Origin: Verrucomicrobia bacterium UBA3214
Lineage (GTDB): Bacteria > Verrucomicrobiota > Kiritimatiellia > RFP12 > UBA1067
DNA length: 16,809 nt
Reading direction: 5' to 3'
NCBI GenBank assembly: GCA_002363575.1
Contig: DEWI01000069.1
Location: forward strand, 1-16,809
The translations under genes and the position numbers were made by a program. Within the stretch, counting starts at the first letter, position 1. Each line of letters starts with the position of its first letter. Below the pieces are notes generated by a model, which saw only the letters and a program-made list of their open reading frames with translations, ran no database searches and was not told the origin of the DNA. Below, piece after piece: positions 1-6,654 of this stretch.

Positions 1-2
1 CG

Positions 3-1271
3 GTGTCGGGCGACGCCACCTACACGGCGACCTATTCGCAGACGGTGAACACCTACACCATCACGTGGCTGGACTATGACGGCTCGACGATCAAGACCGA
101 GACGCTTGCATACGGCGCGACGCCGACCTGCGCTACGCCGTCTCGGGCGGACGACACCTACAGCACCTACACGTTCCTTGAGTGGATGCCCGCCGTCACG
201 TCTGTGACCGGCGCTGTCACCTACGAGGCGACGTACATGATGCACTCGAAGTGGACGGGCCAAGGCACAGTTTACGAGCCCTACACGCTCACCACGCCCG
301 CGCGCATCGGCGAGATCATCACGCTTGACGAGGGCAGCACGCCCGAAATCTACGTCAACGTCGGCGGCGACATCACGGCGGAGTCCATAACGTCCAACCT
401 GCCGGCGGGCTATGCCGTCAGGACGACGGGCACGGCGAGCGTCGTGAAGGTCGTGCAGATACTTGAGGTCGTGTGGTACGACGACGACGGCACGGTGCTC
501 AGGCGTGACGAGGTGGATGCCGGCGACATGCCGTCCTACGGTTCGACGCCCACGAAGGCCTCTACCGCGCAGTACGACTACACGTTCGCGGGATGGACGC
601 CGGAAATCGTCGAAGTCACGGAGTCCGCGTCCTACACGGCAACCTACACCGAGACGCTGCGCTCCTACACGATCACGTGGCTCGACATGGACGGGACGCA
701 GATAGGAACTTCGACTGTCGCCTACGGTGGAACGCCGACTCATGCCGCGCCGGCGAGCGTCTATACGTTCACTGGGTGGAGCCCGGCGATCACGTCCGTC
801 ACCGGCCCTGCGACCTACACGGCGACGTACAGCCACGAAGTGGTGCTCAACAACCTCACGGGCGACTACGAGGCGGCGGCCGGCGACGTGCTGACAGGCA
901 CGACCACGCACAACGTGTCGATCCCCGGCGGCGCGACGGTGACGATCAACGGCGTGTCCGTGACCGGCGCGGGCGGCGGAGCGGCGCCTGCTGCGCCGTC
1001 GTTCAGCGAGGGCGGTGAGACCGCGACCACGAAGTTCGTGAAGGGTGCGGACGGCAAGTGGCGCATCGTTGCGTTCGCCGAGCTTGCGACGGGTACGGCG
1101 GCTGGCGTGGACGGCATGATCACGATCCTGCGCGGCGACAAGCCGAATGCCGTTGTGATGCCTGTCACGCCTGATACTCTCTGCACGACAAACGCCGTCA
1201 AGGTCGAGGCGGTTGTCACGCCTCCGGCAGGCAAGGACAAGCAGTTCTTCAAGGTCCAGTTTGGCGAGTAG
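3..1271 (+). CDS. 3' part of a large InlB-type (Listeria-Bacteroides) repeat surface protein
   Basis: Partial gene: the reading frame is open at the left edge, so the true start lies upstream; 422 codons are visible. The visible part holds at least three diverged copies of a roughly 60-residue beta-rich repeat, at about residues 17-80, 155-220 and 222-282. Each begins with a Y-x-I-T-W-L-D-x-D-G or V-V-W-Y-D-D-D-G motif and ends with Y-T/E-A-T-Y. This is the pattern of InlB B-repeat / List_Bact_rpt domains found on secreted or cell-surface proteins. A non-repeat segment (about 80-154) separates copies one and two. The last 140 residues form a different Gly/Ala/Val-rich region ending in F-F-K-V-Q-F-G-E. 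I see no LPXTG, no membrane anchor and no autotransporter barrel in what is visible. A surface or adhesion role is inferred from the repeat family. A strong terminator follows the stop codon, so this is the last gene of its unit. Confidence 0.8.
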   Translation: MSGDATYTATYSQTVNTYTITWLDYDGSTIKTETLAYGATPTCATPSRADDTYSTYTFLEWMPAVTSVTGAVTYEATYMMHSKWTGQGTVYEPYTLTTPARIGEIITLDEGSTPEIYVNVGGDITAESITSNLPAGYAVRTTGTASVVKVVQILEVVWYDDDGTVLRRDEVDAGDMPSYGSTPTKASTAQYDYTFAGWTPEIVEVTESASYTATYTETLRSYTITWLDMDGTQIGTSTVAYGGTPTHAAPASVYTFTGWSPAITSVTGPATYTATYSHEVVLNNLTGDYEAAAGDVLTGTTTHNVSIPGGATVTINGVSVTGAGGGAAPAAPSFSEGGETATTKFVKGADGKWRIVAFAELATGTAAGVDGMITILRGDKPNAVVMPVTPDTLCTTNAVKVEAVVTPPAGKDKQFFKVQFGE

Positions 1272-1303
1272 CATTGCGTACTGGGAACATTACTTGCTAG
1301 TAG

Positions 1304-1331
1304 AATCCCCCGCCAGCAGCGGGGGATTTTT
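1304..1331 (+). terminator. Rho-independent terminator of the repeat-protein gene
   Basis: A perfect 10-bp stem (1304-1313 with 1319-1328, core CCCCCGC/GCGGGGG) has a 5-nt loop CAGCA, and the run of T continues to 1331. It lies 33 nt after the stop codon at 1271. On the opposite strand the stem is not followed by a T-run, so it acts mainly on forward transcription. It is the only textbook intrinsic terminator I find in the window. Confidence 0.88.
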
Positions 1332-1357
1332 CGTGACACAGCAAGTTGCATGGTGAT

Positions 1358-1492
1358 TCAGTTTGAACGTTCATCCACGAGCATTCGCAGGGATATGGCG
1401 TGATCCGACTGGAGTTCTTCCTTGAATGCTTGGGAGTTTGTGACGCCGCGTTTGGCCATGAACACGAACGCCGGAGTTCTTGCCAGCATCAT
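1358..1492 (-). other. Possible short reverse-strand ORF or remnant of a 3' gene end
   Basis: Reading the reverse strand, an ORF with ATG at 1492 (or 1489) ends at a TGA at 1358-1360 and encodes 44 residues. The same frame stays open upstream to about 1642 without a further ATG or GTG. The tail (about residues 13-44) is rich in Glu, Lys, Gln and Asp with spaced hydrophobics, like the C-terminal helix of a real protein. I recognise no family. It could be the decayed 3' end of a gene cut off by the hisD transcription unit, a small protein, or chance. No Shine-Dalgarno decides a start. The rest of 1332-1618 shows nothing else I can name. Confidence 0.25.
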
Positions 1493-1618
1493 CGCGCCGA
1501 TGATGTTTGCATTGCAGCGACGGGTTCTGACGTCCTCTGTCCACAGGCTAAATGCGCCGTGAACTAAATCGCCATGGCGGGAGAGGCGAGGCGCAAAACT
1601 CCCCGTTCCCCGCGCGGC

Positions 1619-1639
1619 AAATATGGTATAATGTCCGAC
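1619..1639 (+). promoter_or_regulatory. Extended -10 promoter of hisD, probably leaderless
   Basis: AAATATGGTATAAT occupies 1619-1632. It contains TATAAT (1627-1632) preceded by TGG, the extended -10 signature. No TTGACA-like hexamer sits 16-18 bp upstream. Exactly 7 nt separate TATAAT from the ATG at 1640, which puts the expected transcription start on or next to the A of ATG. The same 14-mer or a one-base variant precedes rsmE, kdsA and the M50 peptidase gene in this window. Confidence 0.75.
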
Positions 1640-2920
1640 ATGTTAGAGATTGTAGAGTTGGGAGACGGGAAAGTCGAGCGCTTCAACGCACGGCCGGCTT
1701 TCCCGCAGGAAGCGGAAGAAGCCGCCGCGAAAGTCCTTGCGGATATCCGCGCGCGCGGCGACGAAGCCGTTGCCGACGCCGTTGCGAAATTCGAAGGCGC
1801 GAAGCTCGCGCCGCAGGAATTCAGACTGCCGCCGCTGGGCGAACGCGCCAAGGAGCTGGACGCCGGCATAGTCGCCGCGGTGGGCCAGGCGCACGAGCGC
1901 GTGAAGGCGTTCAGCGAAGCTTCGCTGCGCAAGGCGTGGGAAATGCCGACGCCGCGCGGCGGCAAGGCCGGCGAGTTTTTCACGCCGATGGATCGCGTCG
2001 GCGTGTACGTGCCCGGCGGCACGGCGCCTCTCGCCTCCACTTCCATCCACACGGTGACGCTGGCGAAAGCCGCCGGCGTGAAGGAAATCGTTGCATGCAC
2101 GCCGGCGGGGAAGACCGGCGAAGTCAATCCCGTTTTGCAATACGCCCTCGAGCTTGCGGGCGCTACGGAAATCTACCGCGTCGGCGGGATACAGGCGATA
2201 GGCATGATGGCTTTCGGCACCGCGAGCTGCCGCAAGGTCCAGAAAATCGCAGGCCCCGGCAATGCTTTCGTCACCGCCGCGAAACGCCAAGTCTATGGAT
2301 ACACGGCCATAGACCAGGTGGCGGGGCCGAGCGAAATCGCCGTCTTGACGGACGGCTCCGTGGATGCGCGCTGGATCGCCGCCGATCTCCTCAGCCAGGC
2401 AGAGCACGGCAGCGGCTGGGAGAAGTCGCTTTGCGTCACGACTTCGCGCGAAAACGCCATCGCCGTTCGCGATGAAATACTCAGGCAGACCGCGACGCTC
2501 TCGCGCCGCGAGATGGTCGAAAGAGTAATCGCGCGCGACGGCATTCTCATCGTCGTAGCCCCGGATCTCGAAAGCGGCATGGAAGCCGTCAACCGCTTCG
2601 CGCCCGAGCATTTCGAAATCATGACGAAGGACGCGCTCGAGGTGATGCGCGGCGTGCGCTCCGCCGGTGCCGTCTTCGCCGGCCCGTGGACGCCGGAATC
2701 CGCCGGCGATTTCGTCGCCGGTCCGAGCCACGTGCTGCCTACGGGAGGCGCGGCAAACATGTTCAACGGCTTGACGCCGGACGACTTCCGGCGCCGCCAC
2801 AGCTTCGTAGCGTTCACGCGCGAGGACTTGGAGGAAACGAAAGGCGCGATCGAGACATTCGCGCGCATCGAGGGGCTGGACGCGCACGGCCGCGCCGCCT
2901 CGATCCGCTTCGCGACGTGA
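1640..2920 (+). CDS. hisD: Histidinol dehydrogenase
   Basis: Catalyses the last two steps of histidine synthesis, L-histidinol to L-histidine, with two NAD+ and a zinc ion, in the cytoplasm. The 426-residue product matches the usual length of about 430. Family landmarks are present in order: VYVPGG near 123, the zinc ligands Gln253 and His256 in SQAEH, the catalytic Glu323-His324 in APEH, Asp357 in the ESAGDF stretch with HVLPTGG just after, and His416 in GLDAHG. The start at 1640 is chosen because ATGs further upstream overlap or precede the TATAAT box; starting there would require an mRNA beginning inside the promoter. No Shine-Dalgarno is present, which fits a leaderless message. No other his gene is near, so histidine synthesis is not clustered here. 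The acyltransferase gene follows after 55 nt and may be co-transcribed. Confidence 0.95.
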   Translation: MLEIVELGDGKVERFNARPAFPQEAEEAAAKVLADIRARGDEAVADAVAKFEGAKLAPQEFRLPPLGERAKELDAGIVAAVGQAHERVKAFSEASLRKAWEMPTPRGGKAGEFFTPMDRVGVYVPGGTAPLASTSIHTVTLAKAAGVKEIVACTPAGKTGEVNPVLQYALELAGATEIYRVGGIQAIGMMAFGTASCRKVQKIAGPGNAFVTAAKRQVYGYTAIDQVAGPSEIAVLTDGSVDARWIAADLLSQAEHGSGWEKSLCVTTSRENAIAVRDEILRQTATLSRREMVERVIARDGILIVVAPDLESGMEAVNRFAPEHFEIMTKDALEVMRGVRSAGAVFAGPWTPESAGDFVAGPSHVLPTGGAANMFNGLTPDDFRRRHSFVAFTREDLEETKGAIETFARIEGLDAHGRAASIRFAT

Positions 2921-2975
2921 CCGCCGCGCGGCAAAACGTTTTGAAGGATTCAGCAAACGTGGTTTTGACAATCGC

Positions 2976-3779
2976 ATGGGTGCGTATGAAATAGCAGCCG
3001 GGTTCGCCGGATTCATTTGGCCGCTTTTCAGGAAGCGCCGCCGCATATCCGTCGAGAACATCATGAAAGCGGGCGTCGCGGACAGCGAAAGCGAGGCGCG
3101 GCGCATCGCCAAGGCGGCGTGGTGCCATCTCGCCGGCCACATCGGCGAAGCGCTTTTCGTTCCTGGCGTGGTGAACGCGGCGAATTGGCGCGAGCACATC
3201 GACCCCACAGGCGCGGACCCGGAGTCCGTGAAGCTCCTGCTGGAGGAAACGGACAAGCCCATCCTCCTCGTCAGCGCGCACCACGGCACCTGGGAAGCGG
3301 CGACGAACATCCTGTCGTTCGCGCGCCCGATGATCGCCATCGCGCGCGTCATGAATTCCCGGCTTGTCGCGAACTGGCTGAAGAAACACCACTTCCGCGG
3401 CAAAATCACCGTGATCGACAAGAACCACGGCTTCACGCCGGACATCATACGGCAATGGAAAGACACGTGCGCGGCGCTCACCATTCTCATCGACCAGCAC
3501 ACGAAAAAAGGCGCGCGCCTGAAATTCTTCTCGCGCCCTGCGAGGACGTTCACGAGCGCGACGCGCCTGGCGATGCGCACGGGCGCGCCGATAGTCGTGG
3601 GCACCTTCGTGCGAATCGCGCCCTACCGCTACCGCCTCGTCTCCGAGGGCGGGCCGCTAGTCTTCCCGCCTGACGCAGACCGCGACGCGGCGACGCAGCT
3701 TTTGAACGACCGTCTCGAGGCGGCGATCCGCCGCTATCCCGAGCAATATCTCTGGTGCCACCGCAGATGGAGAGATTGA
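2976..3779 (+). CDS. LpxL/LpxM (HtrB/MsbB) family lipid A acyltransferase
   Basis: Predicted late acyltransferase that adds a secondary acyl chain to Kdo-lipid A at the inner face of the cytoplasmic membrane. The diagnostic H(X4)E site is present as HHGTWE (His102, Glu107). The C-terminus carries the family tail PEQYLWCHRRW, and the N-terminus has the usual basic patch before an Asn (about residues 19-28). At 267 residues it is shorter than E. coli LpxL (306), mainly at the N-terminus, so the usual membrane-anchoring helix is reduced to a short hydrophobic stretch (residues 7-18). No Shine-Dalgarno lies at a good distance; AAGGA at 2944-2948 is about 27 nt away. Which acyl position it modifies cannot be told. 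It is probably transcribed with hisD. Kdo synthesis and LPS export genes elsewhere in the window agree with this role. Confidence 0.85.
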   Translation: MGAYEIAAGFAGFIWPLFRKRRRISVENIMKAGVADSESEARRIAKAAWCHLAGHIGEALFVPGVVNAANWREHIDPTGADPESVKLLLEETDKPILLVSAHHGTWEAATNILSFARPMIAIARVMNSRLVANWLKKHHFRGKITVIDKNHGFTPDIIRQWKDTCAALTILIDQHTKKGARLKFFSRPARTFTSATRLAMRTGAPIVVGTFVRIAPYRYRLVSEGGPLVFPPDADRDAATQLLNDRLEAAIRRYPEQYLWCHRRWRD

Positions 3780-3831
3780 AAAGCGCCGCGCCGCGCGACG
3801 CGCGCTTCAATAATACTTCCAGACATCGCAT

Positions 3832-3853
3832 GCGCCGGGAGGGAATCCCGCGC
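3832..3853 (+). promoter_or_regulatory. Hairpin in the mnmA leader
   Basis: GCG and CGGGA pair with TCCCG and CGC around a GGGAA loop, with a single bulged C at 3835. The hairpin lies 6 nt upstream of the GGAG Shine-Dalgarno (3860-3863) and the ATG at 3869. A second GC-rich inverted repeat, AAGCGC/GCGCTT (3781-3786 with 3802-3807), lies just after the acyltransferase stop. There is no T-run, so neither is a standard terminator. Any role in translation or mRNA processing is a guess. Confidence 0.3.
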
Positions 3854-3868
3854 TTCACGGAGCGAAAA

Positions 3869-4936
3869 ATGAAAATTGCAGTCGGGCTTTCGGGCGGAGT
3901 GGATTCCAGCGTGGCGGCGCTGCTTCTCAAGGAGCAGGGCCATGAAGTCGTAGGCATAACGATGCGCCTCTGGAAAGACGGGCGCTACAAAGGCGGCGCG
4001 CGCGACGCCTGCTTCGGCGCCGGCGAGCGCGAGGACATCGCGGCGGCGGAGGCGCTGGCCGCGCGCATCGGCATTCCCTACCGCGTATTCGATTGCGCCG
4101 ACGCCTACGACCGCGAAATTATCGGATATTTCCGCTCGACCTATCTTTCCGGCAAGACTCCGAACCCGTGCGTGCGCTGCAACGCCGCGATGAAATTCGG
4201 GCTCCTCCCGGCGCTGGCGAGGGGAAGCGGCCTCGAATTCGACAAATTCGCGACCGGCCACTACGCGCGGATCGAGCCGCTCGCAAACGGCCGCTTCGCG
4301 CTTAAGCGCGCGCTGGACAAGTCGAAGGATCAAAGTTATTTCCTGTACCGTCTTTCGCAGGAGCAGCTGGCGGGAACGATCTTCCCGCTGGGAAATTTGA
4401 CGAAGCGCGAAGTGCGCGAGATCGCGCGCAGGCACGGCCTCGCCGCCGCCGACAAGCCCGATTCGCAGGATTTCTATTCCGGGGAGATTTCCGAATTGAT
4501 CGGCGCAGAGCCTCGCGAAGGCGAAATAGTCGATACCGCCGGGCGCGTGCTCGCGAAGCACCAAGGCTACTGGAATTTCACGATCGGCCAGCGCAAGGGC
4601 CTGGGGATCGGCGGCGGCGGCACGCCATACTACGTGATCGACATAAATTCATGCGCCAACCGCGTAGTCGTCGGCACCGCGCAGGATGCGGTGAAGACTT
4701 CGCTGGACGTAGCCGACATGCACTGGGGGGCGCTGGCGCGAGAGGATGCGCAAACGCCGCGCGACGTCACCGTAAAAGTCCGCTCCGCCGGCGAGCCGCG
4801 CGGTCCTGCGCGTCTCGAAGCGGAGCATTGCGTTTTCCCGGACGGCATAGCCGGCATAGCGCCCGGCCAGAGCGCGGTGTTCTATTCCCCCGATGCCGAG
4901 ACTCTCCTCTGCGGAGGGACGATTGTCGAGCGCTAG
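3869..4936 (+). CDS. mnmA: tRNA 2-thiouridine(34) synthase MnmA, variant lacking the second catalytic Cys
   Basis: Thiolates U34 in the wobble position of tRNA Lys, Glu and Gln, using ATP and a sulfur donor. The 355-residue product has the N-terminal PP-loop SGGVDSS (8-14), the first active cysteine in a CxxC motif (Cys101, Cys104 in NPCVRCN), FATGHYAR near 128, KDQSYFLY at 153 and the GQRKGLGIG beta-domain motif. The usual second catalytic Cys (Cys199 in E. coli, in a DSxxxCF context) is absent: DSQDFYSG here has Tyr203 at that place. The start at 3869 has a good Shine-Dalgarno (GGAG, 3860-3863). A 38-codon in-frame extension upstream has no family similarity and spans the leader hairpin, so I rejected it. 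The gene ends 27 nt from the convergent sulfatase gene. Confidence 0.93.
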   Translation: MKIAVGLSGGVDSSVAALLLKEQGHEVVGITMRLWKDGRYKGGARDACFGAGEREDIAAAEALAARIGIPYRVFDCADAYDREIIGYFRSTYLSGKTPNPCVRCNAAMKFGLLPALARGSGLEFDKFATGHYARIEPLANGRFALKRALDKSKDQSYFLYRLSQEQLAGTIFPLGNLTKREVREIARRHGLAAADKPDSQDFYSGEISELIGAEPREGEIVDTAGRVLAKHQGYWNFTIGQRKGLGIGGGGTPYYVIDINSCANRVVVGTAQDAVKTSLDVADMHWGALAREDAQTPRDVTVKVRSAGEPRGPARLEAEHCVFPDGIAGIAPGQSAVFYSPDAETLLCGGTIVER

Positions 4937-4963
4937 CGCGCCGGCGCGGCGCCGCCGCCCTTC

Positions 4964-6550
4964 TCAAAGGGAATATTCCTTGCAGTTCGAGTAGCGGTCG
5001 TCGTCGCCGTACTTCGCGCGCAGCGCGGCGAGCACGCGCTTGAGCTGCTCGATTCGCGCGGCGTAGGCGGGGTTGGCGATTTGGTTGCGGACTTCGTCGG
5101 GATCTGCGACCATGTCGAAGTACTCCCATTCGCCGCGCTTGTAGTAGAAGACGAGCTTGTCCGTCTTCGTGCGCACGCCGTACCAGGCGGCGGTGGCGTG
5201 TTCGCCGCCCTCCACGTAGTAGCGACAGTAGAGCGCGTCGCGCCAGCCTTGCGGCGTCTTGCCCTTCATGTTGTCGAGGAACGACTCGCCCTGCATCTCG
5301 GCGGGATGCGGGACTTGAGCGATGTCCAGGAATGTCGGCGCGAAGTCGATGTTGGCGATGATGTCGCGATTCACGCTGCCTGGCGCGATAAGCGCGGGGC
5401 AACGCGCGATGAACGGCATCTTCAGAGTCTCTTCCATGATGAAGCGCTTGTCGTAGAGGCCGTGATCGCCAAGGAAGAAGCCTTGATCGGAAGTGTAGAT
5501 GACGAGGGTGTTGCGATCCACGCCCTTGCGCCGCAGATAGGCGACCATGTCGCCCACGGAGTCATCGACGGACTGCACGCACGCGAGATAGTCCTGCATG
5601 TAGCGCAAATACGAGAGCGCCGTCTTCGCGCGATCGTCCATGCCTTCCGGCCACTCATTGACGAAGTTGCCTGCGGCATCGCGGCGGCCGGTGTACACGC
5701 GGCCTTCGAATTCGAAGGTGTGGCCTTCCGCGAAGAACTCCGCGAGCTTCAAGTCCATGCCCAGGCGCATATGGCGCAGGAGCGTCATGGCGGTGGTCTT
5801 TATCGGCGAGGCGCGGCCTGCGAAGTCGTCGAAGATCGTCGGCGGCAGAGGAATGTCCTTCAGCGTCTTGGAGCGGAACGCGGCGCGGTATTTCTCGCTG
5901 GGGATCCAATTGCGGTGCGGCGCTTTGTGGTGCATCATCACGAAGAACGGGCGGTCTTCGAGAAGCGCGGAGTCGAGCATCTCCTGCGTCACTTTGGTTA
6001 TGTTCTCCGTCGCATACTCGCCGGGATAGACGACGCGGCCGATCGTGCCGTCCTGTCGGCGCGCCCAGAACCACGGATCGTTATAGACGCCCTGGTTTTC
6101 ATAGACCATCCAGCGGTCCCAATCGGCGTTGCGTATCGAGGCCGGGCCTCCGCAGTGCCACTTGCCTATGAATCCCGTGAAGTAGCCGGCGCGGCGCATG
6201 TATCCGCCGACGGTCTCGATATCCGGGGAGATCGCATTGAACACCGGGACGCCGTTCATGTGGCTGTAGCGTCCCGTAAGGATGCCGGCGCGCGACGGCG
6301 TGCATATCGGATTCGTGCACATCACGTCGGTGAACAGCATGCCTTCGGCCGCGAGACGGTCGAGATGCGGCGTCGTGTTCACGCGGCTTCCATAGGCGGA
6401 GATCGCGTGCGCCGCATGGTCGTCCGTCATTATAAACAAGATATTCAGGCGGCGATCGCGCGCTATTTGGATGAATTCACCGCCTATGGACGGGAGTGAA
6501 AGCGCAGCCGCACCTGCGCCGCCGATGAATTGCCTGCGTGTTGTTTTCAT
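4964..6550 (-). CDS. Tat-exported sulfatase (formylglycine-dependent, alkaline phosphatase superfamily)
   Basis: Hydrolyses sulfate esters, probably on a sulfated glycan, outside the cytoplasm. The 528-residue product starts with a twin-arginine signal (RRQFIGG, residues 5-11, then a hydrophobic Ala/Leu run to about 19). The metal-binding MTDDH (41-45) follows, then the sulfatase signature CTPSR (Cys83 to Arg87), whose Cys becomes formylglycine. The second metal site is SDQGFFLGDHG in the C-terminal half, close to iduronate-2-sulfatase-like members. The C-terminus ends in a typical substrate-cap region. Sulfatases are strongly expanded in Kiritimatiellota, which supports the taxonomy. The substrate cannot be told from sequence. 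The gene lies 104 nt downstream of rsmE on the same strand but may have its own promoter: TAGACA (6581-6586), 17 bp, TAAATC (6558-6563), 7 nt, ATG. It converges with mnmA. Confidence 0.92.
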   Translation of the reverse strand: MKTTRRQFIGGAGAAALSLPSIGGEFIQIARDRRLNILFIMTDDHAAHAISAYGSRVNTTPHLDRLAAEGMLFTDVMCTNPICTPSRAGILTGRYSHMNGVPVFNAISPDIETVGGYMRRAGYFTGFIGKWHCGGPASIRNADWDRWMVYENQGVYNDPWFWARRQDGTIGRVVYPGEYATENITKVTQEMLDSALLEDRPFFVMMHHKAPHRNWIPSEKYRAAFRSKTLKDIPLPPTIFDDFAGRASPIKTTAMTLLRHMRLGMDLKLAEFFAEGHTFEFEGRVYTGRRDAAGNFVNEWPEGMDDRAKTALSYLRYMQDYLACVQSVDDSVGDMVAYLRRKGVDRNTLVIYTSDQGFFLGDHGLYDKRFIMEETLKMPFIARCPALIAPGSVNRDIIANIDFAPTFLDIAQVPHPAEMQGESFLDNMKGKTPQGWRDALYCRYYVEGGEHATAAWYGVRTKTDKLVFYYKRGEWEYFDMVADPDEVRNQIANPAYAARIEQLKRVLAALRAKYGDDDRYSNCKEYSL

Positions 6551-6590
6551 AAGCCTGGATTTATTTGCCGTTGGAGAAATTGTCTAAAAT

Positions 6591-6606
6591 CTGCGGGCGC
6601 CGCCCG
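6591..6606 (-). terminator. Weak terminator-like hairpin between rsmE and the sulfatase gene
   Basis: On the reverse strand CGGGC-GGC-GCCCG (6606 to 6594) is followed by CAGATTTTAG. The 5-bp GC stem is short and the T-run is broken, so termination would be partial at best. The position, about 50 nt after the rsmE stop, fits a boundary between rsmE and a separately controlled sulfatase gene. Confidence 0.3.
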
Positions 6607-6654
6607 TTCGCGCCATGTTTGCCGTTTCCGCCGCGTAAATGGCATTTTCATCAT

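Noticed and set aside
1574..1639. Upstream starts for HisD at 1574 or 1631
   Set aside because: These would place the start before or inside the TATAAT box; the residues have no counterpart in HisD.
1643..3604. Long reverse frame opposite hisD and the acyltransferase
   Set aside because: It is antisense to two well-supported genes and shows an Arg/Ala-rich composition typical of GC-rich shadow frames.
3755..3868. In-frame N-terminal extension of MnmA by 38 codons
   Set aside because: MnmA families start at M-K-x-A-V-G-L-S-G-G-V-D. A good Shine-Dalgarno precedes 3869, and the extension overlaps the acyltransferase gene and leader hairpins.
4937..4963. GC palindromes between convergent mnmA and the sulfatase gene as a terminator
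   Set aside because: Short overlapping GC palindromes are expected at this GC content, and no T-run follows on either strand.
5081..6499. A 472-codon forward frame opposite the sulfatase
   Set aside because: Shadow of the sulfatase gene, which has complete catalytic motifs on the other strand.
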